64,000 bases of DNA from Pseudonocardia acidicola (GTDB taxonomy: Bacteria; Actinomycetota; Actinomycetes; Mycobacteriales; Pseudonocardiaceae): positions 149,843 to 213,842 of the forward strand of contig NZ_JAAXLA010000002.1 of NCBI RefSeq assembly GCF_012911935.1, in the 5' to 3' direction. Both the position numbers and the translations under genes were made by a program. The notes under the pieces were generated by a model. That model had not been told where the DNA came from. It did no database searches and saw only the letters and a program-made list of their open reading frames with translations. This document shows positions 33,551 through 43,369 of this stretch, piece by piece. Each line of letters opens with the position of its first letter. Positions within the stretch are counted from its first letter, which is position 1.

Positions 33551-33667
33551 GTGTCACGAACGGCACTTTCGTTCAATAGGTTTGAACGAAAGTGCCGTTC
33601 GTGGTGACACGGGAGTGGTGACACGGGAGTGGTGACACGGGAGTGGTGACACGGGAGTGGTGACAGG
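33551..33667. repeat. 22-bp perfect hairpin plus 14-bp tandem repeats
   Basis: Arms 33555-33576 and 33582-33603 form a perfect 22-bp inverted repeat (first arm begins CACGAACGGCAC) with a 5-nt loop. Directly after come four copies of GTGACACGGGAGTG at 33604-33617, 33618-33631, 33632-33645 and 33646-33659 plus a partial fifth. The hairpin's outer GTGTCAC (33551-33557) is the complement of GTGACAC in each repeat. It lies between convergent genes; the hairpin may terminate both. Confidence 0.9.
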
Positions 33668-33685
33668 GCGGGGACGCGGAGGGCG

Positions 33686-34519
33686 TCAGAACAGCACGGT
33701 GGCGAAGCTGGCGACCTGGGTGAAGCCGATCCGGTCGTAGGTCGCGCGGGCCACGTGGTTGAACCCGTTGACGTACAGGCTCGACACCCGGCCCAGTGCG
33801 GCGAGCCGCTCCGCGACGGCGGCGGTCCCGGCCGTGCCCAGTCCGTGGCCGCGCCGCGCGGGGTGCACCCACACGCCCTGGATCTGCCCGACCTGTGAGG
33901 ACAGCGCGCCGATCTCGGCCTTGAAGACGACCTCGTCGCCCTCGAACCGGGCGAACGCGCGGCCCGCGGCGACCAGCTCGGCCACCCGGGCGCGGTACCC
34001 GACGCCGCCGTCCCCGGCGCGCGGGTCGACGCCGACCTCCTCGGTGAACATCGCGATGGCGGCCGGCAGATACCGGTCCAGTTCGTCGGGCCGCACCGCG
34101 CGCACCCACGGGTCCGGCTCGACCCGGGGCGGGCCGGCGAGCACCATCAGCGGCTGATCGGGACGCACCTCCCGGGCCGGGGCCCAGCTGGTGGCCAGCT
34201 CCTCCCACATCGGCAGCACCAGCTCCGCGCGGCCGACCAGCGAGGAGCAACTGCGGCCGTGCCGGCGGGCCCGGTCGGCGAAGCTGCGCATCGCCGAACG
34301 CTGGCCCCGCAGCGGGACCAGGTTGGCCCCCGAGAAACACAACCCGTCCAACCGCGACCCGACGGCCCAGAGCTCGCCGCCGAGACGCCATGGATCCAAC
34401 CCTGCGATCTCGATCCGGGCCGCGACCATGCACGCCGCGACGGGGTCGGCATCAAGGGCCGCTCGCACGCCGGCGCGGTCACGATCGTCGAGCAGCCGGG
34501 CTCCGGCAACTCTGAGCAC
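33686..34519 (-). CDS. DUF4081/GNAT family N-acetyltransferase
   Basis: A 277-residue protein with an N-terminal DUF4081 domain (about 1-120; VAACMVAARIEIAGLDPWRLGGELWA) and a C-terminal GNAT domain whose acetyl-CoA loop is [16 protein letters not shown], followed by SLYVNGFNHVARATYDRIGF. The substrate is unknown. It follows ispG on the same strand, as in mycobacteria, where a GNAT gene sits next to ispG-rip1-dxr. GTG 34519 is used, but GGAGG overlaps it, so the exact start is uncertain. Confidence 0.87.
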   Translation of the reverse strand: MLRVAGARLLDDRDRAGVRAALDADPVAACMVAARIEIAGLDPWRLGGELWAVGSRLDGLCFSGANLVPLRGQRSAMRSFADRARRHGRSCSSLVGRAELVLPMWEELATSWAPAREVRPDQPLMVLAGPPRVEPDPWVRAVRPDELDRYLPAAIAMFTEEVGVDPRAGDGGVGYRARVAELVAAGRAFARFEGDEVVFKAEIGALSSQVGQIQGVWVHPARRGHGLGTAGTAAVAERLAALGRVSSLYVNGFNHVARATYDRIGFTQVASFATVLF

Positions 34520-34642
34520 CTCCTAAAGGTGCCACACGGCGACGGCGGTGCCCACGCCAGGCTCACCCAACCCGGGAACGCCGGTCGCCCGTAGGGTCAT
34601 TCGCATCGGCCGCGTGACGATCCGGCGGCACCGCCGTGGGTG

Positions 34643-35785
34643 TCAGCCGACGGTGACCTGCGGCTCCCCCTCGGTCTCCATCGTCTCGGCGATCTTGAGG
34701 GCCTCCTCGATCAGCGTCTCGACGATCGCGTGCTCGGGGACGGTCTTGACGACCTCCCCCTTGACGAAGATCTGGCCCTTGCCGTTGCCGGACGCGACGC
34801 CGAGATCGGCCTCGCGGGCCTCCCCCGGCCCGTTCACCACGCAGCCCATCACGGCGACCCGCAGCGGGACCTCCATGCCGGTGAGCCCGGCGGTCACCTC
34901 GTCGGCGAGCTTGTAGACATCGACCTGGGCACGCCCGCACGACGGGCAGGACACGATCTCCAGCTTGCGCGGGCGCAGGTTGAGCGACTGCAGGATCTGG
35001 GTGCCGACCTTGACCTCCTCGACCGGCGGGGCCGACAGCGAGACCCGGATCGTGTCGCCGATGCCCTTGCTCAGCAACGCACCGAACGCGACCGCCGACT
35101 TGATCGTTCCCTGGAACGCCGGGCCGGCCTCGGTGACGCCGAGGTGCAGCGGGTAGTCGCACTGCTCGGCCAGCAACTCGTAGGCGCGCACCATGACGAC
35201 CGGGTCGTGGTGCTTGACCGAGATCTTGATGTCGTGGAAGTCGTGCTCGGCGAACAGGCCGGCCTCCCACAGCGCCGACTCGACCAGCGCCTCGGGCGTC
35301 GCCTTGCCGTGCTTCTCCAGCAGCCGCTTGTCCAGCGAGCCGGCGTTGACGCCGATCCGGATCGGGGTGCCGTGGTCGCGCGCGGCGGCCGCGATCTCCT
35401 TGACCTGGTCGTCGAACTTGCGAATGTTGCCCGGGTTCACCCGCACCGCCGCGCAGCCGGCCTCGATCGCGGCGAAGACGTACTTGGGCTGGAAGTGGAT
35501 GTCGGCGATCACCGGGATCTGCGACTTGCGCGCGATCGCCGGCAGCGCATCGGCGTCGTCCTGGGACGGGCACGCGACCCGCACGATGTCGCAGCCGGCG
35601 GCGGTCAGCTCGGCGATCTGCTGCAGTGTCGCGTTCACGTCCGCGGTCAGCGTCGTGGTCATCGACTGCACCGAGATCGGATAGTCGCTGCCGACACCGA
35701 CCGGGCCGACGTGCAGCTGCCGGGTCTTCCGGCGGGCCGCGAGAGTAGGTGCGGGGGTCGCAGGCATACCCAGGGAGACGCTCAC
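34643..35785 (-). CDS. ispG: 4-hydroxy-3-methylbut-2-enyl-diphosphate synthase
   Basis: IspG reductively opens MEcPP to HMBPP in the MEP isoprenoid pathway, using a [4Fe-4S] cluster. The 380-residue protein shows [50 protein letters not shown] and NPGNI, and the cluster Cys in [11 protein letters not shown] and [10 protein letters not shown] near the end. GTG 35785 lies 6 nt after a GATACT hexamer; GGAAGC in that spacer could alternatively act as a ribosome site. It lies downstream of rip1 and dxr. Confidence 0.97.
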   Translation of the reverse strand: MSVSLGMPATPAPTLAARRKTRQLHVGPVGVGSDYPISVQSMTTTLTADVNATLQQIAELTAAGCDIVRVACPSQDDADALPAIARKSQIPVIADIHFQPKYVFAAIEAGCAAVRVNPGNIRKFDDQVKEIAAAARDHGTPIRIGVNAGSLDKRLLEKHGKATPEALVESALWEAGLFAEHDFHDIKISVKHHDPVVMVRAYELLAEQCDYPLHLGVTEAGPAFQGTIKSAVAFGALLSKGIGDTIRVSLSAPPVEEVKVGTQILQSLNLRPRKLEIVSCPSCGRAQVDVYKLADEVTAGLTGMEVPLRVAVMGCVVNGPGEAREADLGVASGNGKGQIFVKGEVVKTVPEHAIVETLIEEALKIAETMETEGEPQVTVG

Positions 35786-35791
35786 GCTTCC

Positions 35792-35797
35792 AGTATC
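35792..35797 (-). promoter_or_regulatory. Candidate -10 element of ispG
   Basis: GATACT ends 6 nt before the GTG of ispG, inside the 80-bp gap behind the HAD gene. It implies ispG has its own promoter within the cluster. Confidence 0.45.
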
Positions 35798-35865
35798 CCT
35801 GGTGTGCCCGGACCCCGCCGCTCCCCGTGTCCGGGCCCACGCAGCGGGCTCGAACTATGCCCCGA

Positions 35866-36363
35866 TCAGGTCCGGCCGCGGCGCTCCTGGGCGTCGCGCA
35901 GCGTCGACGAGTGCGGCAGCCAGGTGGCCAGCTCGACCGGCCAGCCGTCGGCGGCCAGGATGTCGACGACCGCCGGGTCGTCGTCGAGCACCGAGGCCAC
36001 CGTGCGGGTGCGGGCCAGCTTGCGCAGCACCTGGCGCTTCATCATCCGGGCGGGCCGGTAGTCGTCGTCGGAGCGCATGTACAGCGGGTCGGTGGGCAGA
36101 TCGTGCCGGGCCAGCCAGCGCTCGGTGAGCCGGCGGTTGCGCTCCGGCCGTCCGGTCAGGTAGACGACGTCGTAGTCCAGCAGCGCCGCCCGCAGCCGGG
36201 TCGCACCCTCCTCCAGCAGCGGGTCCTTGTCGGCCGCGGAGAAGAAGTGCTCCCAGCGCTGCGGACGGGCGTAGAGATGGTGCAGCCGGTGGCTGACGTC
36301 GGCAAGCACGCCGTCGATGTCGAACACGGCCAGCGGCCGGTCCGGGATCTGTTCGGCCGCCAC
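35866..36363 (-). CDS. HAD-superfamily phosphatase/kinase-like domain protein
   Basis: A 165-residue HAD protein. Motif I is AVFDIDGVLADVSHRLHHL (DxDGV), motif II is VVYLTGRPERNRRLT (T-G-R), and motif IV is SVLDDDPAVVDIL. It resembles the polynucleotide-kinase phosphatase-like HADs sometimes called phosphatase domain-containing proteins; substrate unknown. GTG 36363 shares its G with the TAG stop of rip1, so it is tightly coupled to that protease. Confidence 0.83.
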   Translation of the reverse strand: MAAEQIPDRPLAVFDIDGVLADVSHRLHHLYARPQRWEHFFSAADKDPLLEEGATRLRAALLDYDVVYLTGRPERNRRLTERWLARHDLPTDPLYMRSDDDYRPARMMKRQVLRKLARTRTVASVLDDDPAVVDILAADGWPVELATWLPHSSTLRDAQERRGRT

Positions 36364-37553
36364 TACTGCAGACGGATGGGGTTGACGATGTCGGCGGTCA
36401 GGGTGAGCAGGCTGATCGCGCCGCCGACCAGGATCACCGCGTAGGTGATCGGCAGCAGCTTGGTGTAGTCCACCGGCGGCATCTTCGCCTTGCCCAGCTT
36501 CGCGCGCGTCCAGTCCCGGGCCCGCTCGTAGAGGTTCACCGCGATGTGCCCGCCGTCGAGCGGCAGCAGCGGCAGCAGGTTGAACACGCCGACGAAGAAG
36601 TTCAGCGTGGCCAGCAGCATCACGAAGAGCTCCCACAGACCCCGTTCGGCGAAGTCGCCGCCGATGACGGTCGCCCCGACCACGCTGACCGGGGTGTTCA
36701 GGTCGCGCGGGGCGCCGCCGATGGCGTCGATCAACCGCGGGATCTTCTCCGGGAACATCATGAGGCCCTGCCAGACACCGGCGAACATCGTGCCGGTGTA
36801 GCTGAACGTGGCCGGGATGGCCGTCACCGGCGTGAACTGCTCGACGGTGGGGAAGGTGACTCCGAGCGCGCCGGTCTGGACCAGCTTCCCGGTGGTCGGG
36901 TCGAGCCGCTCGGTGCGGGCGATGTCGACGGTCAGCGGCACCTGCCGGCCGTCCCGCTCGACGACCACCGGGACCGGGCCGCCGGCGTTCGCGAGCAGCG
37001 CCCGGACCTCGTCGGAGGTCGTGGTCGGGGTCCCGGCGACGCTGAGCACCCGGTCGCCGGGCTGGATGCCGGCGGCGCGGGCCGGAGCCGGGTCGGCCGG
37101 GGTGCACGGCGCGATGTTGCCCTGTGCGTCCTGGTTCGACACGCAGTCGGCGACCTGGCCGACGACCGTCGGGGAGGTCATCAGGCCCGACGTCACGGCG
37201 AGGATGAAGATCAGCACGACGCCGATGATGAAGTGCGTGATCGACCCGGCGGACAGCACGACCACGCGCTGCCAGGTCGGCTTGCGGAAGAACGCGCGCG
37301 GCCGCTCCTCCGGGGTGACCTCGTCGAGCGCGGTCATCCCGGCGATGTCGCAGAACCCGCCGGCCGGGATCGCCTTGAGCCCGTACTCGGTCTCGCCCCG
37401 GCGGAACGAGAAGATCTTCGGCCCGAAGCCGATGAAGTAGCGGCGCACGCGCATGCCGAACGCCTTGGCGGTGAGCAGATGCCCCGCCTCGTGCAGCGCG
37501 ATGGAGATCGCGATGCCCAGGGCGAACAGCACCACACCCAGCACGAAGCTCAT
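36363..37553 (-). CDS. rip1: Site-2 intramembrane metalloprotease (Rip1/RseP family)
   Basis: A 396-residue zinc protease that cleaves membrane-bound anti-sigma factors and similar substrates. The zinc site is HEAGH (His21, Glu22, His25) in the first helix; a PDZ domain spans about 120-205 ([22 protein letters not shown]); the third ligand is in [16 protein letters not shown]. Four membrane helices are visible. ATG 37553 overlaps the dxr stop (ATGA). The dxr-rip1-ispG order is conserved in actinomycetes. Confidence 0.95.
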   Translation of the reverse strand: MSFVLGVVLFALGIAISIALHEAGHLLTAKAFGMRVRRYFIGFGPKIFSFRRGETEYGLKAIPAGGFCDIAGMTALDEVTPEERPRAFFRKPTWQRVVVLSAGSITHFIIGVVLIFILAVTSGLMTSPTVVGQVADCVSNQDAQGNIAPCTPADPAPARAAGIQPGDRVLSVAGTPTTTSDEVRALLANAGGPVPVVVERDGRQVPLTVDIARTERLDPTTGKLVQTGALGVTFPTVEQFTPVTAIPATFSYTGTMFAGVWQGLMMFPEKIPRLIDAIGGAPRDLNTPVSVVGATVIGGDFAERGLWELFVMLLATLNFFVGVFNLLPLLPLDGGHIAVNLYERARDWTRAKLGKAKMPPVDYTKLLPITYAVILVGGAISLLTLTADIVNPIRLQ

Positions 37554-38752
37554 GCTTCGGTCCCTCTCACAGATTCGGCTCCCGCCAACTCCCGGGCGTG
37601 GGCCCGCGCCCACGCTTCGGCTGCCAGCACGTCGTCCACGGTAGCGGGATCACCGTGCCAGGCGTCGGCGGCCGCCAGCGTCCGTTCCACCACATCGGTG
37701 ATGCCGAGGTAGGGCAACGCCCCGGCGACGAATGCCGCGACGGCCTCCTCGTTGGCCGCGTTGAACACCGCGGGCAGGCAGCCGCCGACCGTGCCGGCCG
37801 CGCGGGCCAGCCGGACCCCGGGGAACGCGTCGTCGTCGAGCGGCTCGAACGTCCAGGCCTGCGCTGCGTCGAACGCGCACGCGGCCGCGGCACCGGGCAC
37901 CCGGTCCGGCCAGCCCAGGGCCAGCGCGATCGGCAGCCGCATGTCCGGCGGGCTGGCCTGGGCGAGCGTGGAGCCGTCGACGAACGTGACCATCGAGTGG
38001 ATGATCGACTGCGGGTGCACGACGACGTCGATCCGCTCGTAGGGCACCCCGAACAACAGATGGGCCTCGATCACCTCGAGGCCCTTGTTCACCAGGGTGG
38101 CCGAGTTGATCGTGACGACCGGCCCCATGTCCCAGGTCGGGTGCTTGAGGGCCTCGCCGAGGGTCACGTCGCCCAGGTCGGCGCGGCTCCGTCCGCGGAA
38201 CGGCCCGCCCGACGCGGTGAGCACCAGCCGGGCCACCTCGGCGCCGCTGCCGCCGCGCAGACACTGCGCCAGCGCCGAGTGCTCGGAGTCGACCGGGACG
38301 ATCTGCCCGGGCTCGGCCGCTCCGGTGACCAGCGCACCCCCGGCGACCAGCGACTCCTTGTTCGCCAGCGCCAGCGTCGCCCCGGCCTCCAGGGCGGCCA
38401 GCGTCGGGCCGAGACCACGGGATCCGGTGATGCCGTTGAGCACCACGTCGGCGGGCGTGGTCGCGGTCAGCTCGGTGGCCGCGTCCGGCCCGGCCAGCAC
38501 GTCGACGCCGGGCAGTTCCGCCCGCAGCGCCGCGGCGGCGTCCTCGCGGGCCACCGCGACCCGGCGCACTCCGTGGGCGCGGGCCTGGGCGGCCAGCAGC
38601 GCCGGGTCGCCGCCCCCCGCGGCCAGCCCGGCGACGGTGAACCGGTCGCCCGCGGCGGCGACGACGTCCAGCGCCTGCGTGCCGATCGACCCCGTCGAGC
38701 CCAGCACGAGCACGGACCGGCCGGGCGGGCGCGGCATCTTCACGTCACTCAT
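37550..38752 (-). CDS. dxr: 1-deoxy-D-xylulose-5-phosphate reductoisomerase
   Basis: Dxr makes MEP from DXP with NADPH. The protein of about 400 residues shows [84 protein letters not shown] (cited in parts: [18 protein letters not shown]) and [10 protein letters not shown]. The exact start is uncertain among GTG 38758, ATG 38752 and ATG 38737; ATG 38752 is used. It leads the dxr-rip1-HAD unit with ispG following. Confidence 0.96.
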   Translation of the reverse strand: MSDVKMPRPPGRSVLVLGSTGSIGTQALDVVAAAGDRFTVAGLAAGGGDPALLAAQARAHGVRRVAVAREDAAAALRAELPGVDVLAGPDAATELTATTPADVVLNGITGSRGLGPTLAALEAGATLALANKESLVAGGALVTGAAEPGQIVPVDSEHSALAQCLRGGSGAEVARLVLTASGGPFRGRSRADLGDVTLGEALKHPTWDMGPVVTINSATLVNKGLEVIEAHLLFGVPYERIDVVVHPQSIIHSMVTFVDGSTLAQASPPDMRLPIALALGWPDRVPGAAAACAFDAAQAWTFEPLDDDAFPGVRLARAAGTVGGCLPAVFNAANEEAVAAFVAGALPYLGITDVVERTLAAADAWHGDPATVDDVLAAEAWARAHARELAGAESVRGTEA

Positions 38753-38845
38753 CACCACACATCATCCCCGCCGGCGCGTTGTGCGACGATGGGACCCTGA
38801 TCGGCGGGCCCGCCCGGGCCGGCGTACGTGCAGCGGGAGGACGGC

Positions 38846-39106
38846 GTGGCGAGTAACTCACGGGAGCTGGCGCAGCGACCGGCGGTCGACCCGTTGGATG
38901 AGCCGTCGGCGGAGTGGGGCTGGCACGGGAGCTTCCCGAACGGCACCCGGATCGCCGCCATCGCGGTCGCGATCATCCTGCCGCTGCTGCTCATCGGCCA
39001 CCACGTGAGCGTCACCGAGATCCTCTGGATGTGCATCCCGTCGGTGATCATCATCATCGCGGTGATCGCGGGCACGGTCCGCAAGCGCCACGCCTGGCGG
39101 CGCTGA
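38846..39106 (+). CDS. DUF2631 membrane protein
   Basis: An 86-residue small membrane protein with the DUF2631 pattern DEPSAEWGWHGSFPNGTRIA followed by two helices (AIAVAIILPLLLIGHHVSV, MCIPSVIIIIAVIAGTV) and a basic end. Function unknown; it is common next to dxr in actinomycetes. GTG 38846 is chosen because GGAGG ends 5 nt upstream; an earlier GTG at 38828 is possible. Confidence 0.85.
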   Translation: MASNSRELAQRPAVDPLDEPSAEWGWHGSFPNGTRIAAIAVAIILPLLLIGHHVSVTEILWMCIPSVIIIIAVIAGTVRKRHAWRR

Positions 39107-39116
39107 CCCGGAGCGC

Positions 39117-40106
39117 GTCACCATCGCGGCCCGGTCCGGCTCCGCTCCGGCCGTCGACCTCGAGGTCGGCGACCGAACCGTCCGGATCAGCAACCCGGAC
39201 CGGGTCTACTTCCCGGCCCGCGGCGAGACCAAGCTGGATCTCGCCCGGTACTACCTGTCCGTCGGCGACGGGATCGTCCGGGCCCTGCGCGAGCGCCCGT
39301 GCATGCTGCACCGGTTCCCCACCGGCGTGACCGGGGAGAAGGTGCACCAGAAGCGGCTCCCCCGCGGCGCCCCGGAGTGGGTGCGCACGTGCCGTGTCGA
39401 GTTCCCCCGGTTCGGCCGCCACGCCGACGAGCTGTGCGTCACGCACCCGGCCGACGTGGTCTGGGCGGTGCAGATGTCGACCGTCGAGTTCCACCCGTGG
39501 AACTCGCGCTGCGCCGACACCGAGTCGCCGGACGAGTGGCGCATCGACCTGGACCCGATGCCCGAGGCGTCCTTCGCCGACGTGCGCCGGGTCGCCGGCG
39601 TCGCGCACGAGGTGCTCGACGAGCTGGGTGCGGTCGGCTGGCCGAAGACGTCCGGCGGGAAGGGCCTGCACGTCTACGTGCGGATCGAGCCCCGCTGGGG
39701 CTTCTCCGACGTCCGCCGGGCCGCGCACGCGTTCGCCCGCGAGGTGCAACGCCGCGCCCCGGAGCTGGTCGACCTGACCTGGTGGCGCAAGGACCGCGAC
39801 CCGAAGTCGATCTTCGTCGACTACAACCAGAACACCCGGGACCACACGATCCGCAGCGCCTACTCGGTGCGCGGCGTGCCCGAGGCGGTGGTCTCCACCC
39901 CGCTCCGCTGGGACGAGATCGACGACGCCGACCCGCGCGACTTCACCATCGCCACCGTGCCGGCCCGGTTCGCCGAGCTGGGCGACCTGCACGCCGGCAT
40001 CGACGACGCCGTGTTCATGCTCGACGAGCTGCTGGAGTGGGCCGACCGGGACGCGCGCGCCGGCGAGGCGGAACCCGACGAGGACGTCCAGGACCTGGAC
40101 GCCTGA
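39117..40106 (+). CDS. LigD-type primase-polymerase domain protein without a canonical start codon
   Basis: A stand-alone LigD polymerase domain, which adds nucleotides or ribonucleotides at ends during non-homologous end joining. PDRVYFPARGETKLDLARYY, ALRERPCMLHRFPTG and FFQK-like KVHQKRLPRGAP open it, the catalytic acids are in WRIDLDPMP, and SGGKGLHVYVRI and IFVDYNQNTRDHTI follow. The conserved N-terminus begins near VTIAARSGSAPAVDLEVGDR, but the first codon there is GTC (39117); the frame has a stop at 39063 and no ATG/GTG/TTG before 39303. ATC 39123 lies 9 nt after GGAG. A rare start or a sequence error is likely; 329 residues if read from GTC. Confidence 0.85.
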   Translation, partial: VTIAARSGSAPAVDLEVGDRTVRISNPDRVYFPARGETKLDLARYYLSVGDGIVRALRERPCMLHRFPTGVTGEKVHQKRLPRGAPEWVRTCRVEFPRFGRHADELCVTHPADVVWAVQMSTVEFHPWNSRCADTESPDEWRIDLDPMPEASFADVRRVAGVAHEVLDELGAVGWPKTSGGKGLHVYVRIEPRWGFSDVRRAAHAFAREVQRRAPELVDLTWWRKDRDPKSIFVDYNQNTRDHTIRSAYSVRGVPEAVVSTPLRWDEIDDADPRDFTIATVPARFAELGDLHAGIDDAVFMLDELLEWADRDARAGEAEPDEDVQDLDA

Positions 40107-40111
40107 CGGCG

Positions 40112-40669
40112 CTACGCGTCCGCGGCGGCTCGCAGCCGGCCGAACTCCGCCACCATCGCCTCCCGCGACCAGTGCGCGTTGAGCCCGCTCGGGTTGGGCA
40201 GCACCCACACCCCGGTCTCCCCCGGCCCGGCGTCCTGCGGCCCGACCGCGGCCTTCGGCGCGTCGAACGCCGTCCGGTAGGCGGTGACCCCGACGACCGC
40301 GAGCCACCGCGGGCGCAGCCGCTCCACCAGCGCCCGCAACCGCCGCCCGCCCGCGACGAGCTCCTCGGCCGTCAGCTCGTCGGCGCGTGCCGTGGCGCGG
40401 GCAGCCAGGTTCGTGATGCCCAGCCCGAGTGCGGCCAGCTCGCCCTGCTCGTCCGGGCGCAGCAGCCGCGGGGTGAAACCGGCCCCGAACAGCACCGGCC
40501 AGAACCGGTTGCCCGGGCGCGCGAAGTGGTGCCCGGTGGCCGCGGAGACCAGCCCCGGGTTGATCCCGCAGAACAGCACGCGCAGCGGCGGGCCCCCCGG
40601 ACCGGGCAGCACGTCGTCGACCGTCTTCTCGCGCGCCGCCGCCAGCTCGGCCGCCGTCAGCCTCGCCAT
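40112..40669 (-). CDS. mug: G/U mismatch-specific uracil-DNA glycosylase (Mug family)
   Basis: Removes uracil or thymine from G:U/G:T mispairs. The 185-residue protein has VLFCGINPGLVSAATGHHFA (motif 1) with RPGNRFWPVL, GITNLAARATARADEL, and the motif 2 region VLPNPSGLNAHW. ATG 40669 gives MARLTAAELAAAREKTVDDV, the family-like start. It is antisense and only 5 bp from the polymerase-domain gene, and divergent from the ATP-dependent ligase, so three DNA-repair genes are grouped. Confidence 0.9.
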   Translation of the reverse strand: MARLTAAELAAAREKTVDDVLPGPGGPPLRVLFCGINPGLVSAATGHHFARPGNRFWPVLFGAGFTPRLLRPDEQGELAALGLGITNLAARATARADELTAEELVAGGRRLRALVERLRPRWLAVVGVTAYRTAFDAPKAAVGPQDAGPGETGVWVLPNPSGLNAHWSREAMVAEFGRLRAAADA

Positions 40670-40778
40670 CGCGACCTCGTCCCGATCACGGGCCCGATCC
40701 TCCCGCCGCGCAGCCGGGAGCACTCGGCCGGGTCGAATGGGGCAGCGCAGACCGGCCGGACGGGGCAGGATGCCCGTC

Positions 40779-41891
40779 GTGGACCTCCCCGTGCTGCCCC
40801 CGGTCAAGCCGATGCTGGCCAAGCCCGTCGGCGCGATTCCCGACGGTCAGCTCTACGAGCCCAAATGGGACGGCTTCCGGTCGATCATCTTCCGCGACGG
40901 CGACGAGGTCGAGATCGGCAGCCGCAACGAGCGGCCGATGACCCGGTACTTCCCGGAGCTCGTCGAGGCGGTCAAGGCGAACTTCCCGGAGCGGGCCGTG
41001 ATCGACGGCGAGATCGTGATCGTCGACCGGGAGCGCGGCGGGCTGGACTTCGAGGCGCTGCAGCAGCGCATCCACCCCGCGGCGAGCCGGGTCAACCTGC
41101 TCGCCGAGCAGACCCCGGCCAGCTTCGTCGCGTTCGACCTGCTGGCCCTCGGCGACACCGACCTGACCGGGCAGCCGCTGATCGACCGGCGGGCCGCGCT
41201 CGAGGAGGCGCTCGCGGGGGCGACGGCGCCGGTGCACCTCACCCCGGTGACCCGAGACCGCGAGCTGGCCGCCCGCTGGTTCGAGCAATTCGAGGGGGCC
41301 GGGCTGGACGGGCTCATCGCCAAGCCGCTGGACCTGCCCTACGAACCGGACAAACGGGTCATGTACAAGATCAAGCACGAGCGGACCGCGGACTGCGTGG
41401 TCGCCGGCTACCGGCTGCACAAGTCGGGCCCGGACGCGATCGGCTCACTGTTGCTGGGCCTGTACAACGGCGACGACCTCGTCTCCGTCGGCGTGATCGG
41501 CGCATTCCCGATGGCGCGGCGCAAGGAGCTGTTCACCGAACTGCAGCCGCTGGTCACGACGTTCGACGACCACCCGTGGGCCTGGGCCCGGCAGGAGGAG
41601 GGCCACCGCACGCCGCGCAAGGGCGAGACGAGCCGGTGGAACGCGGGCAAGGACCTGTCGTTCACGCCGCTGCGCCCGGAGCGGGTCGTCGAGGTGCGCT
41701 ACGACTACATGGAGGGCGTGCGGTTCCGGCACACCGCACAGTTCGTCCGCTGGCGCCCGGACCGCGACCCGCGGTCGGCCACCTACGAGCAGCTCGAACA
41801 GCCGGTCAGCTTCGATCTCGCCGAGGTGCTGGGGCTCGCCCGTGCGCGGAAATCGTCGCCGGAACAGCGTTATCCGCGCACGAGCGCGTAG
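40779..41891 (+). CDS. ATP-dependent DNA ligase (LigC/LigD ligase domain)
   Basis: A 370-residue ATP-dependent ligase. The nucleotidyl lysine is in [12 protein letters not shown], with [10 protein letters not shown] (motif III), [17 protein letters not shown] (motif IV) and [14 protein letters not shown] (motif V); the C-terminal OB fold has [15 protein letters not shown]. The start is GTG 40779, 7 nt after CAGGAT; ATG 40770 is 3 codons earlier. With the polymerase-domain gene it makes a split LigD-like system; no ku gene is in view. Its end overlaps the convergent xylulokinase gene by 22 bp. Confidence 0.92.
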   Translation: MDLPVLPPVKPMLAKPVGAIPDGQLYEPKWDGFRSIIFRDGDEVEIGSRNERPMTRYFPELVEAVKANFPERAVIDGEIVIVDRERGGLDFEALQQRIHPAASRVNLLAEQTPASFVAFDLLALGDTDLTGQPLIDRRAALEEALAGATAPVHLTPVTRDRELAARWFEQFEGAGLDGLIAKPLDLPYEPDKRVMYKIKHERTADCVVAGYRLHKSGPDAIGSLLLGLYNGDDLVSVGVIGAFPMARRKELFTELQPLVTTFDDHPWAWARQEEGHRTPRKGETSRWNAGKDLSFTPLRPERVVEVRYDYMEGVRFRHTAQFVRWRPDRDPRSATYEQLEQPVSFDLAEVLGLARARKSSPEQRYPRTSA

Positions 41892-43285
41892 CGTCCCCGG
41901 ACCGCCGCGGCGATCTCGGCGCCGTCGACGGGCAGGTCGATGCTGGCCTCCTCGGGACGTGCCCAGTCCGGCGCCGACCCGGTGAGCGCCCAGGCCGCCT
42001 GCCGCGCCGCGCCCAGCGCCACGTACTCGGCGGGCGCCAACACGGTGACCGGCACCCCGAACACGAGCGGGGCCAGCGCCTGCACCGCCGCCGACCGGCT
42101 GCCGCCGCCGATCAGCAGTACCCGGCGCACCGGGACGCCGTGCGCCACCAGGCCGTCGAGCCCGTCGGCCAGCCCGCACAGCATGCCCTCGACAACGGCC
42201 CGGGCGAGGTTCGCCGGTGTCGCGTTCGCGCCGGTCAGGCCGGCCACCGCGCCCCGGGCGGTGGGCCGGTTCGGGGTGCGCTCACCCTCCAGGTAGGGCA
42301 GTACCACCAGCCCGCCCGCGCCGGGTTCGGCGGACAGCGCCAGCCGGTCGAGCTCGGCCAGGTCGACGCCCAGCAGGTCGGCGCCGGCCCGGAGCACCCG
42401 CGCCGCGTTGAGCGTTGCGACCAGCGGCAGGTAGCCGCCCGTGGCGTCGGCGAACCCCGCGACCACCCCGGAGGTGTCGGCGACGGGCACGTCGTGCGCC
42501 GCGAACACGGTGCCGCTGGTCCCGATCGAGACCAGCACGTCGCCGCGCTCGGCGCCGGCCCCGAGCGCGGCGCCCATGTTGTCCCCGGTACCCGCTGCGA
42601 CCACCGCGCCCGGCACCAGTTCGGCCGCGCGCCCGGCACCCTCCCCCGGCGCGCACACCCGGGGCACGTCGAGATCCCGGCCGAAGGCCAGGTCCAGCAG
42701 GTCGGGCCGATACTCACCGGTGGTGGTCGACCAGTAGCCCGTGCCCGACGCCTCACCACGATCGGTGACCGCCTCTCCCGGCCGCCCCATCAGCAACCAG
42801 GTCAGCCAGTCGTGCGGCAACATCACCCGGGCCGCGCGCTCCGCGGTCCCCGGTTCGGCCCGCGCGGTCCAGCGCAGCTTGGTGGCGGTGATGCTGGCGA
42901 CCGGCACGGTGCCGACGGCGGAGACCCATGCGCCCGCCCCGCCGAGCTCGGCGATCAGGTCCTCGGCCGCCTGGGCCGACCGGGTGTCGTTCCACAGCAA
43001 CGCGTCGCGTACCGGCTCACCGGCGCGGTCGAGCAACACCATGCCGTGCTGCTGCCCGGCGACCGAGATCGCCGAGACCCCGTCGAGCAGCCCACCCGCG
43101 CACGCCTCGGCCAGCGCGGACCACCACTCCCGCGGATCGACCTCCGTGCCCGGCGGATGCGCCGCCCGGCCCTCACGCAGTACCGAGCCCGTGGCCGCGT
43201 CGACCACGACGACCTTCGTCGCCTGGGTCGAGGAGTCGACGCCGGCCACCATGGCACCGTCGAACTTGTCCGGATCGTTGACCAC
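41870..43285 (-). CDS. xylB: Xylulokinase (FGGY family)
   Basis: Phosphorylates D-xylulose to xylulose 5-phosphate. The 471-residue protein opens [21 protein letters not shown], with [14 protein letters not shown] (substrate QQHG), [13 protein letters not shown], the DYLTW-like [23 protein letters not shown] and [18 protein letters not shown] 43285 lies 6 nt after GATACT; ATG 43252 would give MVAGVDSST. It is divergent from the polyol dehydrogenase, whose product xylulose (from arabinitol) it could use. Confidence 0.93.
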   Translation of the reverse strand: MVNDPDKFDGAMVAGVDSSTQATKVVVVDAATGSVLREGRAAHPPGTEVDPREWWSALAEACAGGLLDGVSAISVAGQQHGMVLLDRAGEPVRDALLWNDTRSAQAAEDLIAELGGAGAWVSAVGTVPVASITATKLRWTARAEPGTAERAARVMLPHDWLTWLLMGRPGEAVTDRGEASGTGYWSTTTGEYRPDLLDLAFGRDLDVPRVCAPGEGAGRAAELVPGAVVAAGTGDNMGAALGAGAERGDVLVSIGTSGTVFAAHDVPVADTSGVVAGFADATGGYLPLVATLNAARVLRAGADLLGVDLAELDRLALSAEPGAGGLVVLPYLEGERTPNRPTARGAVAGLTGANATPANLARAVVEGMLCGLADGLDGLVAHGVPVRRVLLIGGGSRSAAVQALAPLVFGVPVTVLAPAEYVALGAARQAAWALTGSAPDWARPEEASIDLPVDGAEIAAAVRGRYALVRG

Positions 43286-43291
43286 GGTGGC

Positions 43292-43297
43292 AGTATC
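43292..43297 (-). promoter_or_regulatory. Candidate -10 element of xylB
   Basis: GATACT ends 6 nt before GTG 43285 in the short divergent promoter region shared with the dehydrogenase gene. Confidence 0.4.
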
Positions 43298-43369
43298 AGG
43301 CGGGCGCCGGGGGAAGGCGAGAACCCCGGCCGGACCGGGGCCACTCGCCATCAGCGCAGGAGGGGAACC

